NCBI GenBank assembly: GCA_009772935.1
Contig: WOUR01000031.1
Location: 1 to 64,000, forward strand
Reading direction: 5' to 3'
Length of the DNA stretch: 64,000 nucleotides
Source: Rhodospirillaceae bacterium
Lineage (GTDB): Bacteria; Pseudomonadota; Alphaproteobacteria; Reyranellales; Reyranellaceae
The translations under genes were made by a program, and so were the position numbers. The notes below the pieces were generated by a model. That model was given only the letters and a program-made list of their open reading frames with translations. It made no database searches and was not told the origin of the DNA. Below are positions 32,897 through 40,783 of the stretch, piece after piece (within the stretch, counting starts at the first letter, position 1; each line of letters begins with the position of its first letter).

Positions 32897-33918
32897 GCTG
32901 CGTCCCGGGAGGGCGCGCGCTGCTTGTCGACCAGCTTCATCAGCTCGTGCAGCAGCGGCTGGACGCCCTGGCGGGAGACCGCGGAGATGACGTGCACGGT
33001 CTTGCGGCTGGCCTTGGCGAGCTGGGCGCGCTTGGTCTCGATGTCCTCGGTAGTCATGGCGTCGGTCTTGTTGAGCGCCACGATTTCCTTCTTGCGCGCC
33101 AGGTTGCCGCCATAGGCTTTGAGCTCGCGGCGCACCGTACGATAGGCGTCGGCCACGTCGTCCTGCGTGCCGTCGACCAGATGCAGGAGCGCGCGGCAGC
33201 GCTCGACATGACCGAGGAAGCGCGTGCCGAGGCCGGCGCCTTCATGGGCGCCCTCGATCAGGCCGGGGATGTCGGCCATCACGAACTCGCGCGCGTCGGA
33301 GCCGTCGCCCACCTTCACCACGCCGAGCCCGGGATGCAGCGTCGTGAACGGATAATCGGCGATCTTGGGCTTCGCGTTTGTGTTGATCGACAGGAACGTC
33401 GACTTGCCGGCATTGGGCAGCCCGACCAGGCCGATGTCGGCGATCAGCTTCAGCCGCAGCCACAGCGCGAGCTCCTCGCCGGGCCAGCCCGCGTCGGCGC
33501 GGCGCGGCGCGCGGTTTGTCGAGGTCTTGTAGTGCAGGTTGCCGTAGCCACCGTCGCCGCCCTTGGCGATGACCACTTTCTGGCCGATCTCGGTCATGTC
33601 GGCCAGCAGGGTCTCGTTGTCCTCGGCGAAGACCTGGGTGCCGCGCGGGAGACGCAGCACGACGTCCTTGCCCTTGCCGCCGGTGCGCTGACTGCCCATC
33701 CCGTGATGGCCGGTCTCGGCCTTGAAGTGCTGGGCATAGCGGTAGTCGATCAGCGTGTTGAGTCCGTCGACGCATTCGAGGATGACGTCGCCACCGCGGC
33801 CGCCGTCGCCGCCGTCCGGACCGCCGAACTCGATGAACTTCTCACGGCGAAAGCCCGCGCATCCCGCGCCGCCGTTGCCGGAGCGGACGTAGATCTTGGC
33901 CTGGTCGAGGAACTTCAT
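32893..33918 (-). CDS. obgE: GTPase ObgE/CgtA
   Basis: An essential ribosome-associated GTPase of 341 aa. The glycine-rich Obg fold covers residues 1-158 ([20 protein letters not shown]). The G domain has G1 GLPNAGKS at 166-173, G3 DIPGLIEGA and G4 NKTD. The C-terminal OCT domain found in some family members is absent, as in most alphaproteobacteria. It follows rpmA with a hairpin between them. Confidence 0.97.
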   Translation of the reverse strand: MKFLDQAKIYVRSGNGGAGCAGFRREKFIEFGGPDGGDGGRGGDVILECVDGLNTLIDYRYAQHFKAETGHHGMGSQRTGGKGKDVVLRLPRGTQVFAEDNETLLADMTEIGQKVVIAKGGDGGYGNLHYKTSTNRAPRRADAGWPGEELALWLRLKLIADIGLVGLPNAGKSTFLSINTNAKPKIADYPFTTLHPGLGVVKVGDGSDAREFVMADIPGLIEGAHEGAGLGTRFLGHVERCRALLHLVDGTQDDVADAYRTVRRELKAYGGNLARKKEIVALNKTDAMTTEDIETKRAQLAKASRKTVHVISAVSRQGVQPLLHELMKLVDKQRAPSRDAA

Positions 33919-33932
33919 GCGCTGGGGTCCAG

Positions 33933-33967
33933 AAACGAAAAGGGGGAACGGCGAGCCGCTCCCCCTT
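33933..33967 (-). terminator. Hairpin plus T-run between rpmA and obgE
   Basis: Read on the minus strand, AGGGGGAGCGGC-TC-GCCGTTCCCCCT forms a strong stem with an internal mismatch, followed by TTTTCGTTT. It resembles an intrinsic terminator and could attenuate read-through from the ribosomal protein genes into obgE-proBA. Confidence 0.6.
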
Positions 33968-33991
33968 CACAATCCAATGGGATGAACGGCG

Positions 33992-34264
33992 TTATTCGGC
34001 GGCGAGCGCCGGCGCCGGAAGAACGTTCACTTCGACCTTGCCGCCTGCGCGGGTGCGGAACGACACGACGCCGTCGGCGGTGGCGAATAGCGTGTGGTCG
34101 CGGCCGAGGCCGACATTCTCGCCCGGGTTCATCTTGGTGCCGCGCTGGCGGACCAGGATGTTGCCCGAGATGACCTTCTGGCCGCCGAAGCGCTTCACGC
34201 CCAGGCGCTTGCCGTCCGAGTCGCGGCCGTTACGCGAAGAGCCGCCTGCCTTTTTATGTGCCAT
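33992..34264 (-). CDS. rpmA: 50S ribosomal protein L27 (bL27)
   Basis: A protein of 90 aa. The N-terminus [20 protein letters not shown] and the [15 protein letters not shown] segment are diagnostic. It sits near the peptidyl-transferase centre. It follows rplU by 22 bp, the universal order. Confidence 0.98.
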   Translation of the reverse strand: MAHKKAGGSSRNGRDSDGKRLGVKRFGGQKVISGNILVRQRGTKMNPGENVGLGRDHTLFATADGVVSFRTRAGGKVEVNVLPAPALAAE

Positions 34265-34286
34265 CGTACTACTCCGGTCGCTCTGC

Positions 34287-34586
34287 TCAGGCGACGATCT
34301 GTTCGATCTTGACCACCGTCAGGTCCTGACGGTGACCGTTCTTGCGCCGCGAGTTCTGGCGACGGCGCTTCTTGAAGATGATCACGTGCTCGCCGCGGGC
34401 CTGCTTGACGATCGAGCCCACGACCTTGGCGCCCTCGACGACCGGCGCGCCGATCTTGTCGCCGACCATCAGCACGTCGGTGAATTCGACCTTGGTCCCG
34501 GCCTCGCCGTCGATCTTCTCGACCGTCAGCTGGTCGTCGGCGGCGACCGTGTATTGCTTACCACCCGTGCGGATAACGGCGATCAT
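34287..34586 (-). CDS. rplU: 50S ribosomal protein L21 (bL21)
   Basis: A protein of 99 aa. It begins [20 protein letters not shown] and contains the [17 protein letters not shown] rRNA-binding loop. It is the first gene of the leftward rplU-rpmA-obgE series and has a strong promoter and leader hairpin upstream. Confidence 0.98.
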   Translation of the reverse strand: MIAVIRTGGKQYTVAADDQLTVEKIDGEAGTKVEFTDVLMVGDKIGAPVVEGAKVVGSIVKQARGEHVIIFKKRRRQNSRRKNGHRQDLTVVKIEQIVA

Positions 34587-34643
34587 GATGACACCCGGCT
34601 TGAGGTTCCCCGGCGCGAAATGCCGAAAAACACGAAAGAACGC

Positions 34644-34664
34644 GGCGGACCCGCAGGGCCCGCC
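34644..34664 (-). other. Leader hairpin of rplU
   Basis: GGCGGGCCC and GGGTCCGCC (minus strand) form a 9-bp stem with one G-U pair and a 3-nt loop, between the promoter and rplU. It is followed by a T-rich stretch (GTTCTTTCGTGTTTTT). It may be an attenuator or an L21 autoregulatory leader; this is inference. Confidence 0.5.
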
Positions 34665-34676
34665 GAAGAAGCGCGG

Positions 34677-34704
34677 AATATACGCACGCCGGCTCTTGAG
34701 TCAA
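34677..34704 (-). promoter_or_regulatory. Sigma-70-type promoter for the rplU operon
   Basis: TTGACT and TATATT are separated by 16 bp on the minus strand, a near-consensus housekeeping promoter. The start site would fall about 34670, giving a leader of about 85 nt before rplU. Confidence 0.75.
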
Positions 34705-34795
34705 TGTCGGAGACGGGAGGGCCGAGCCGCCGGCAGCGGCACGACCGGGAGGCCGAAAATCCAGTCGTTTCAAGGCGATGGACCCGGCCTGTCTT

Positions 34796-34834
34796 GCCCC
34801 GGCGTTGCCAGGGACGCGATTCGGGGCCTTTTTT
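34796..34834 (+). terminator. Possible terminator-like hairpin between rplU and tRNA-Ser
   Basis: GCCCCG (34796-34801) and CGGGGC (34822-34827) could pair across a 20-nt loop, followed by C and six T. No rightward gene precedes it, so its role is unclear. Confidence 0.25.
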
Positions 34835-34866
34835 CCCTCACCCGCGCTGTTCCCCACGGGAAGCTG

Positions 34867-34895
34867 TTGCTCCTCCAAAGACGCCCGCCTATAAA
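34867..34895 (+). promoter_or_regulatory. Sigma-70-type promoter for tRNA-Ser
   Basis: TTGCTC and TATAAA are separated by exactly 17 bp. The predicted start lies a few bases before the tRNA 5' end at 34907. The 320 bp between rplU and the tRNA thus holds two outward-facing promoters, a leader hairpin and little else. Confidence 0.75.
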
Positions 34896-34906
34896 CCCGC
34901 GCGCCC

Positions 34907-34996
34907 GGAGGGGTGCTAGAGTGGTCGATTAGGACAGTCTCGAAAACTGTTGTGCGTGCAAGCGTACCGTGGGTTCGAATCCCACCCCCTCCGCCA
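34907..34996 (+). tRNA. tRNA-Ser(CGA)
   Basis: A class II tRNA of 90 nt. The acceptor stem GGAGGGG pairs with CCCCTCC. The anticodon stem-loop is ACAGT-CTCGAAA-ACTGT with anticodon CGA (reads UCG). A long variable arm and the T arm GTGGG-TTCGAAT-CCCAC follow. Discriminator G and an encoded CCA complete it. Confidence 0.97.
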
Positions 34997-35145
34997 GAAC
35001 CCGATGAAAAGTGCCAGTTCGCCGGCCTTTTCCTGCCTAGAAGTTTATGGGCCAATCTCACCCCGCATTCACTCCGTCGTGTGACTGGCCGTCTCTTGCG
35101 TCTCCTCCCGGCCGATTTGGAAGCGCGGGTCTATCGGGGCGGCAA

Positions 35146-35550
35146 TCAGCCTGGGGCCAGACGGCCTCTAAGGACCCCCGCGATATCGGTACGCGTGAAA
35201 TCCTCACCGACGTAGAGCAAGGGGCATCCATGCTCCTTCGCGACTTCGTAGGCGAAGCAGTCCCCGAAATTGAGCGCCGCCGGATGCACGCCCTTGCTCC
35301 AGCTCTCGTGGGCCTGCGCGATGCGCCGCGCCGATGCAGGTGTCACGCCGATGATCTCGAAGCCGAGCCCTTCGATGAGGCGCTCCATCTCCTCGCCAAC
35401 ATTGCGTCGAGCGGCGACAATCAACGCCTCTGCCACTGTGCCGGCCGAGATCAGGAGATCGGCATCGGCCTCCAGTGCTGCGGCACAGGCATCCGCGTCC
35501 GCCTCATTGAGCAGGATCGCCATCAGGGCCGACGTATCGACCGCCATCAT
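35146..35550 (-). CDS. vapC: VapC-type PIN-domain toxin
   Basis: A PIN-domain ribonuclease of 134 aa. The N-terminal acidic residue is Asp5 in MMAVDTSALMAIL. Later acidic positions are in GTVAEALIVA, NFGDCFAYEVA and YVGEDFTRTDI, as in VapC endonucleases. Its start overlaps the antitoxin stop by 4 bp. VapC toxins cleave tRNA or rRNA when the antitoxin is degraded; the target here is unknown. It lies 149 bp after tRNA-Ser and points toward it. Confidence 0.92.
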   Translation of the reverse strand: MMAVDTSALMAILLNEADADACAAALEADADLLISAGTVAEALIVAARRNVGEEMERLIEGLGFEIIGVTPASARRIAQAHESWSKGVHPAALNFGDCFAYEVAKEHGCPLLYVGEDFTRTDIAGVLRGRLAPG

Positions 35551-35804
35551 TCGGGCAGGCCGTCGTCGCCATAGAGGAAGTCCTGGCTCCGCGCCGCGCT
35601 TGGCCCGGTTGCGGCCTTGGCGGCAGCCGATGTCCGTACAGCCTCGAGAAGCGTCCGACGGGACTTCCGGTCCGTCGCCGCCTTGATCGGGACGAGCCGG
35701 ACGGCGGCGTGGCCATGCCGCGTCAGGATGACCTCATCGCCCGCCTCGGCTCGCCGAACCAGTTCGGTCAACTGCCCCTTAGCGTCTGTCACAGACACTT
35801 GCAT
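35547..35804 (-). CDS. vapB: Antitoxin of the VapBC pair (Phd/YefM type)
   Basis: A protein of 85 aa. The N-terminus MQVSVTDAKGQLTELVRRAE and the GDEVILTRHGHAAVRLVP strand are the DNA-binding prevent-host-death fold. The C-terminal tail (about residues 50-85, ending FLYGDDGLPE) would wrap the toxin. The ATG at 35804 is chosen because TAGGAG lies 5 bp upstream. It probably represses its own operon through the inverted repeats just upstream. Confidence 0.9.
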   Translation of the reverse strand: MQVSVTDAKGQLTELVRRAEAGDEVILTRHGHAAVRLVPIKAATDRKSRRTLLEAVRTSAAAKAATGPSAARSQDFLYGDDGLPE

Positions 35805-35818
35805 GCGTGCTCCTACGC

Positions 35819-35871
35819 GGACCATGTCGAGGTCCAATTTCTCTAATTTTTAGACTATTCTATGGTCCATA
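35819..35871 (-). promoter_or_regulatory. Putative vapBC operator repeats
   Basis: GGACC-N7-GGTCC (35819-35835) and the palindrome TATGG-T-CCATA (35861-35871) share GGTCC/GGACC half-sites upstream of vapB, in a locally AT-rich segment that also contains likely -10 sequences. This spacing of repeated half-sites suits cooperative autorepression. The rest of the gap to 36054 is AT-rich with no gene seen. Confidence 0.5.
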
Positions 35872-36054
35872 ATAACGACATGCTTGATGACTATCAGCAT
35901 TCTATCCCAGCGGAACGTCGGCTTCCTAAATACTCCCTCCAAATCCGTCGCGGCGAGGGGGCGGCATGACACGATCAGACGGCTATAATCGCAATAAAAG
36001 TAATGAACGAAACAACTGAAACGAAAAGACCCACCCCGGATTCAGGCGTCGACA

Positions 36055-36758
36055 TCAACCCTTAGTGTCGTAGGCGCAGCGAAACCCTATATAGAGGGCA
36101 TAGAAGCGGGCGACCTTCCACTGGGCACCGTCGGCACGGGCTTGGGCCGGGCCGTACCACCAGGATCCGCCTGCGGTGAGGGCGTCGTCCCCGCGCCGGT
36201 CCGCCATCCACTCCCAGACATTGGCGCCCATGTCGTAGAGCCCGTTGACGCCGCGTTTGGTGGTCGCGACGGCGACATGCGCCCGACGGTTGTTGTTCAT
36301 GCCGGCGGGGTCGTCGCCCACCGGATATTGATAGGTCTGTCCCCGCACGTAGCCGTCGGTCGGTCGGTCAGCTGCTCGGTGTAGGCGGCGCTTCGCCACT
36401 CGGCGAGGGTCGGCAGCCGGCCGCCGACATGCCGGCAGAAGGCATCGGCCTCCGCCCACGTCACGTGCACGGCGGGCTCGGAGTCCTGGCCGGGCTCGCC
36501 TTGTGGACGCTCGTAGGTCCAGCCTTGCCGCCGCGTCCATCCGCCAGTGTATTCGAAGCCACCGCCCTCGCGCTCGGCCGCCGTTCGCAACGACGTGGCG
36601 CGGGCGAAGGCCCGGAACTCGCCGATCGTCACTTCGGTCGCGTCGATGCCAATCCCACCGATGCGCACAGGCTCCGGCCGTTGTGCAAAGCACGGAACGG
36701 CATTGGCGATAGCGGCAGCGAGCGATGCGGTAACGATCGTAAGGCGCGAATGGATCAT
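36055..36758 (-). pseudogene. Formylglycine-generating-enzyme-like (SUMF1) gene, frameshifted at a 4-bp repeat
   Basis: The 5' half reads a signal peptide (MIHSRLTIVTASLAAAIANA), then IDATEVTIGEFRAFA and VTWAEADAFCRHVGGRLPT, typical of SUMF1/FGE-sulfatase-modifying domains. After TEQLTDRPT the frame is lost; the adjoining frame continues with DGYVRGQTYQYPVGDDPAG, GLYDMGANVWEWM and FYALYIGFRCAYD. The break lies at three tandem CGGT units (36357-36368). Adding one more 4-bp unit restores a 235-aa protein without any other change. So this is a repeat-length frameshift: phase variation, a decayed allele or a sequence error. Confidence 0.88.
36357..36368. repeat. CGGT tetranucleotide repeat in the SUMF1-like gene
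   Basis: Three full CGGT units, with a partial unit before them, lie exactly at the frame break. A fourth unit would restore the reading frame. Confidence 0.85.
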
Positions 36759-36816
36759 GGGTGTCGTGTTCGTGCGTTTGGAGGGCTGCGGGGCCTGCCC
36801 TTGCCGGAACGTAGGT

Positions 36817-36838
36817 CTTGCCGCACGCAGGCGGCAAG
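36817..36838. other. Perfect 8-bp hairpin in the divergent gap
   Basis: CTTGCCGC and GCGGCAAG with a 6-nt loop lie between the SUMF1-like gene start (36758, leftward) and the small membrane protein at 36918 (rightward). A second imperfect G/C-rich palindrome follows at 36840-36873. Their role is unknown. Confidence 0.35.
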
Positions 36839-36917
36839 CCTTCCGCCCCGTCCCGGGGAGGGGGAAAGGAGGCTTTAACGGGGATGCAGCCTCGGCCGTC
36901 CGCGGTCGTTGACGCTC

Positions 36918-37175
36918 ATGGACGAACCCCGCCCGCCTCCCGTGACAGAAACCGCGACACCCAGGCCGCAGGAGCGCGTGCAGAAGCTGCGGCTGGGGGT
37001 GCGGCTCGTGTGGTGGAGCGCCATGGTCCTCGCCGTCGTCTTTGCGGGCCTCGCCCTGTGGCTGGCGCTCGTGAGGAACGACCTGTTTGCGCTGTTCTAC
37101 CTCGCGCTGGCGCTGTGCTGCGCACTCGCGGGCTACGGCACGCTCCTGGCTGTCCGGCGCCCGTCGGCATCCTGA
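36918..37175 (+). CDS. Small two-helix membrane protein of unknown function
   Basis: A protein of 85 aa with a polar N-terminus rich in Pro, Glu and Arg, then two membrane segments (about residues 30-50 and 57-78) joined by RNDLFALFY. A TTG at 36909 would add three residues; the ATG is preferred. Its last 43 bp overlap the 3' end of the convergent membrane gene. No family is recognised. Confidence 0.6.
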   Translation: MDEPRPPPVTETATPRPQERVQKLRLGVRLVWWSAMVLAVVFAGLALWLALVRNDLFALFYLALALCCALAGYGTLLAVRRPSAS

Positions 37176-37828
37176 CGGAGGCTGGTGACCAGGAGGTAGA
37201 CGCTGATCAGGAGGGCCCAAAGCGGGAAGACGATGAAGCTCCAGTCGACCCAGGGGCTGGCAAACAGCAGGAAAAGGCCCATCGCGAAACCGGGCACCGC
37301 CAGCCAGCGCGCGACGAAGGCGGTGCGCAGCGCGATCGTCGAAGTGACGAACATGAAGATGCCCGCCATCCGGATCGCGTAGACGTTGACTAGCGTGTAG
37401 GCGAAGGCCCGAGCAAAGGCGAAGGCGGGCGAGTCGCGCAGCGCTTCCGGCTGGCCGGCATGGACGATGACGATGGCGCCGAACACTGCGGTGGCCACGA
37501 ACATCAGGACGAGGAACAGGAGTCCGCTGCCCAGGAAGACCGTCGCGAACAACCGATCCTCCGCCTCTGCCAGTCGGTCGCGCACCACGCCGATGAACCA
37601 CAGGAAGGCGACGCCGGCAAACGGCATCAGGTTGATCGCGAGCACGACTCGGTCGAGGCCGGTGACCAGCCACGTCCCGTGCTCGCGCGAATCGCGCGGA
37701 ACGGCTGACAGGAACAGCAGAAACGCGGCGATCAGCAGGCCGGAGAACAGGATGCCAGCGACCGCCGCCGCCCGCGGCGTGCGCAGCCTGCCGCGCGTCA
37801 GGGGCGTGGGCGGGGTCATCGGCGTCAT
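37133..37828 (-). CDS. Multi-pass membrane protein of unknown function
   Basis: A protein of 231 aa with six predicted membrane segments and short loops, starting after a Thr/Pro/Arg-rich cytosolic tail. Its start overlaps the stop of the DUF4239-like remnant by 4 bp (ATGA), so it was probably translated with it. No motif or family is recognised. The third and fourth segments contain FVATAVFGAIVIVHAG and FAYTLVNVYAIRMAGIFMF. Confidence 0.75.
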   Translation of the reverse strand: MTPMTPPTPLTRGRLRTPRAAAVAGILFSGLLIAAFLLFLSAVPRDSREHGTWLVTGLDRVVLAINLMPFAGVAFLWFIGVVRDRLAEAEDRLFATVFLGSGLLFLVLMFVATAVFGAIVIVHAGQPEALRDSPAFAFARAFAYTLVNVYAIRMAGIFMFVTSTIALRTAFVARWLAVPGFAMGLFLLFASPWVDWSFIVFPLWALLISVYLLVTSLRQDADGRRTARSVP

Positions 37829-38165
37829 GGCGGGCTGGTGAAGGCGTCGATCGTGGCCGCCGCGTTGACGAGCGGCTGCTGGCTCACCGTGATGAAACCG
37901 CTGCCCGGCCGATCGATGTCCTGGATCAGCAGCACGATCGTCGCCACGAGCAGGCCGGTGATGTGGACGGGCAGCCGCGTCCGCTTTGGTTCGACCCCGC
38001 TGCCGTAGCCGGCGAAGCCGATGGCCATGAGGGAAATGCCATGGAAGGCGGCTGCCGGGCAGCCCGCTCCCCGAGCCAATGGCCCGCTTCGTCGGTGGCG
38101 AGGCTCAGCACCAGGCTGATCAGGAAGATGACCAGCAGGGAGTGATTGCCGATGTCGAACGTCAT
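37825..38165 (-). pseudogene. DUF4239 (bestrophin-like) gene remnant with internal deletion
   Basis: The first 38 codons read MTFDIGNHSLLVIFLISLVL and ATDEAGHWLGERAARQ, a normal N-terminus for DUF4239 membrane proteins. The frame then fails, and in the next frame the typical C-terminus appears: GISLMAIGFAGYGSG, then LLIQDIDRPGSGFITVSQQP. The central ~130-150 residues usually found between these parts are missing. This is best read as a large deletion joined out of frame. The upstream and downstream reading frames remain intact. Confidence 0.75.
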
Positions 38166-38179
38166 CGCGTGCTCTCTTG

Positions 38180-39601
38180 CTACCGGTCCTCCTCGACATG
38201 AACCTTGATCCGGCCGGCGGCGACCGCCGCCTTCAGCAATCCGTGGTCGCGCTCGGTCTGGTCGGCATAGGCCACCGCGAACTTCACCATGGCCTCGTCG
38301 AACGCCTCGCTCCGCCCGAGATAACCCGCGATCAGCCACGGATGGCTGGCCCGCCCGTGCGCCCGCGCCAGCGCCCAGCCGCAGGCCTTGCCGAACAGCA
38401 CCAGCATCTTGCGGTCGAAGGTCTCGACCAGCGGCTTGATCTTCGCGTCGCGCAGCTGCCGGACGTAGAGGTCGTTGCCGCGCACGCCGGTCGCCCAGCC
38501 CAGGAAGATGTCGGACGACGACTGCATCAGGCGCTGGCCCTGCACCACGCGCTGTCCGGCATGGCCGTAGCCGCTCTTGCCGGCATAGGGCTCCAGCACC
38601 GAGGGCACGGCCTCCTTGAACTGGAGGAACAGCGGCTGGTTCGACGACGACATCAGCAGGCCGATCGAGCAGTAGCGGCCGACGCTGCCGATGCCGACCA
38701 CCTTCATGGCGACGTCGACCAGGCGATAGCGGTCGAGCAGCGCCTTGCGATCGTCCGGCAGCGTGTCGCGATAGCTGGCGAAGGCCTTGTCCACCGCCTC
38801 CCGGAAGCCTTCGGCGCGCGCGAATTCCGGATGGAAGATCAGCGGCGGCTGGTCCTTGATCTGGACCTGGCCGCCGACCATCTCCGCCAGCTTGGGAAAA
38901 TCGATATCGGCAGAGCGCTCTTCCTGCGCCGCCTCGATCCGGCGCTGCATGCGTTTCCGGATCTGTGGGTCGTCGGTCAGGCTGAACAGTTCCTCCGGAC
39001 CGATTTTCGTGTACCAGGCCTCCAGCGGGCTCATCTCGGCGACCTCGCGCAGGTGCTCGCGGTAGCTCCCGGCCGTGGCCTGGGCTGCGTCGCGCCCCGC
39101 CGCTTCCGACAGGCCGTTCGACCGCGCCGCCAGCACGAACGAGGCGACCAGGCGCTTCAGGTCCCATTCCCAAGGCGCGGGCAGCGTCTCGTCGAAGTCG
39201 TTGATGTCGAAGTTGATGCTGCGTTCGGGCGTGGCAAAGCCGCCGAAGTTCAGCAGGTGGCAGTCGCCGCAGGCCTGCACGTGAAGGCCCGTCGCCGGCG
39301 TGCCCGCAAGGTCGGCGGCCATCACGGCGGCCGACCCGCGATAGAAGGTGAAGGGCGATTGCAGCATGCGGCCGTAGCGAATCGGCAGGAGATCGATCTG
39401 GCGCCCCTCGTCGGACGCCTGGAGGATCTCCAGCGGATCACGGCGGTCCTTCGGGCGCTTCCAGGCGCCCTGGCTCGCGCGCGGAACGGTGTCGCGTAGG
39501 CGCTTGCCGGCGGCGACCAAGTCATCGGCGGGCACCGAGTGCACGGGGCGTTCCAGTTCGGGAACGGTCGGCTTGGCGTGCAGCTTGGTTACGTTGGTCA
39601 T
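38180..39601 (-). CDS. DUF2252 domain-containing protein
   Basis: A protein of 473 aa. The kinase-like fold of DUF2252 is shown by FYRGSAAVMAADLA, the CGDCHLLNFGGFATPE motif and the FDINDFDETLPAPWEWDLKR motif, followed by DVAMKVVGIGSVGRYC. The ATG at 39601 has AAGGA upstream; an ATG at 39610 lies too close to it. The family has no proven function, although the motifs resemble aminoglycoside-phosphotransferase-like catalytic loops. Confidence 0.93.
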   Translation of the reverse strand: MTNVTKLHAKPTVPELERPVHSVPADDLVAAGKRLRDTVPRASQGAWKRPKDRRDPLEILQASDEGRQIDLLPIRYGRMLQSPFTFYRGSAAVMAADLAGTPATGLHVQACGDCHLLNFGGFATPERSINFDINDFDETLPAPWEWDLKRLVASFVLAARSNGLSEAAGRDAAQATAGSYREHLREVAEMSPLEAWYTKIGPEELFSLTDDPQIRKRMQRRIEAAQEERSADIDFPKLAEMVGGQVQIKDQPPLIFHPEFARAEGFREAVDKAFASYRDTLPDDRKALLDRYRLVDVAMKVVGIGSVGRYCSIGLLMSSSNQPLFLQFKEAVPSVLEPYAGKSGYGHAGQRVVQGQRLMQSSSDIFLGWATGVRGNDLYVRQLRDAKIKPLVETFDRKMLVLFGKACGWALARAHGRASHPWLIAGYLGRSEAFDEAMVKFAVAYADQTERDHGLLKAAVAAGRIKVHVEEDR

Positions 39602-39754
39602 CGAGGGCATCCTTCCACGCGAAGAGGATAGGGGTGCCCAGCCGCGCCGTACTTGAGTTAAGTCAAGCGCTCCGGGGCGTCGCCTCCTGCTGCATCCGCC
39701 GGCGGGGTCAGCGCGTTCACCGGGCCTGAACCCTTCATGCCGACGGAGATTCAC

Positions 39755-40030
39755 ATGGCCTGCACGCCCCAGAAGCCCGACCCGAACGAGGTCTCGGCCA
39801 GTTACAGCGGCACCGGACAGGCCAAGGACGCGCGCCGTGAGGAGAAGCGCGAGAAGGGCGTCTATGGCGCCGACGCGGAAGAGGGGCCGGGCTATCAGCG
39901 CGAGGACCAGGAGACGGGCGGCCGCTACGGTCTGGAGCCCACGGTCGAGCGTCCGGACGACGAGGGCAGTTCGGAAGCTGCAGTGCCCCCGGCCGGCCGG
40001 AAAGGCGGTAAGGTGCAGGTCCGAAAGTGA
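39755..40030 (+). CDS. Small hydrophilic protein of unknown function
   Basis: A protein of 91 aa (or 97 from an ATG at 39737) that is highly charged, rich in Glu, Arg, Gly and Pro, and predicted disordered. CGGAG precedes the ATG at 39755. It lacks membrane segments and recognised motifs. It lies 24 bp before another small basic protein gene, so the two may be cotranscribed. The 150 bp before it contain the palindrome CTTGA-N6-TCAAG near 39652. Confidence 0.5.
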   Translation: MACTPQKPDPNEVSASYSGTGQAKDARREEKREKGVYGADAEEGPGYQREDQETGGRYGLEPTVERPDDEGSSEAAVPPAGRKGGKVQVRK

Positions 40031-40054
40031 TGCCGGTTTCCGGCAGGAGAGTTC

Positions 40055-40276
40055 ATGGGCCAGCCGATTTCCGAAGCCAAGAAGGCGATTTTCCTGCAGC
40101 GGGCCGAGGCTCGGCTGAATTTTGCCCGCAACCTGCCGGCGGAGGCTCCCAACCGGGAGGCCAAGATCCGGGAGGCGGAGAAGGCGCTGCAGACCGCGCT
40201 CGCCTCCAAGACAGGTCCCGTCAGGACCGGCTCCGGGCGCAAGGCCGGCAAGGCGGGGAAGAAGCGTGCCCGATGA
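40055..40276 (+). CDS. Small basic protein of unknown function
   Basis: A protein of 73 aa with a helical first half (EAKKAIFLQRAEARLNFARN) and a Lys/Arg/Gly-rich tail (GSGRKAGKAGKKRAR) that could contact nucleic acid. The ATG has CAGGAGAG about 6 bp upstream. No family is recognised. Confidence 0.55.
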   Translation: MGQPISEAKKAIFLQRAEARLNFARNLPAEAPNREAKIREAEKALQTALASKTGPVRTGSGRKAGKAGKKRAR

Positions 40277-40378
40277 AAGGGCGGGTGCCTTCAAAACGGC
40301 GCGATTTAGACATCGAATCTGGCTACAATCCACACAGAGATTGCGTGTTCGTTGCCACCTTCCGGTGAGGGAATGTCG

Positions 40379-40744
40379 ATGTTGAAAAAGTTTGCCGTGG
40401 CCGCCCTGGTCGCCTTTCTTCCTGCCGCGCCTGCCTTGGCAGAGCCGGCCGTGTGGACTTGGACGGGCTACGGGCTGAACGTCCCGGGCAGCGGTAAGTG
40501 CCCGACCTACAAGATGCAGATCAAGGTGACGGTCGTCGGGACCGACGTGGATGGCTGGTTCCAGCAGGAAGGCCGTCCCGAGCGCGGATTCAAGGCGAAG
40601 CTGGGTCCCGACATGAAGTTCAAGACGACCACCATCGTGGGCGGCGGCAACAAGATGGACGTGGTGGGCTCGGTCAAGCCCGGCGCCGCGACCATCATGC
40701 TCGACGGCTACTGCCTGTTCGAGGGCCCGCTCAAGCCGCAGTGA
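40379..40744 (+). CDS. Secreted small protein of unknown function
   Basis: A protein of 121 aa with a signal peptide (cleavage near ALAEPA) and a small beta-rich domain containing two Cys (in GKCPTYK and DGYCLFEG) that may form a disulfide. The second ATG at 40379 is chosen because GAGGGA lies 8 bp upstream; the ATG at 40373 is too close to it. No family is recognised. Confidence 0.65.
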   Translation: MLKKFAVAALVAFLPAAPALAEPAVWTWTGYGLNVPGSGKCPTYKMQIKVTVVGTDVDGWFQQEGRPERGFKAKLGPDMKFKTTTIVGGGNKMDVVGSVKPGAATIMLDGYCLFEGPLKPQ

Positions 40745-40783
40745 CGGCCCCTCGATGGGTCTCTCCGACCGGCCGCTGGATCG

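Noticed and set aside
34907-39601. Integrated element with att sites at tRNA-Ser
   Set aside because: No integrase gene and no second copy of the tRNA 3' end were found by eye, so no mobile element is annotated.
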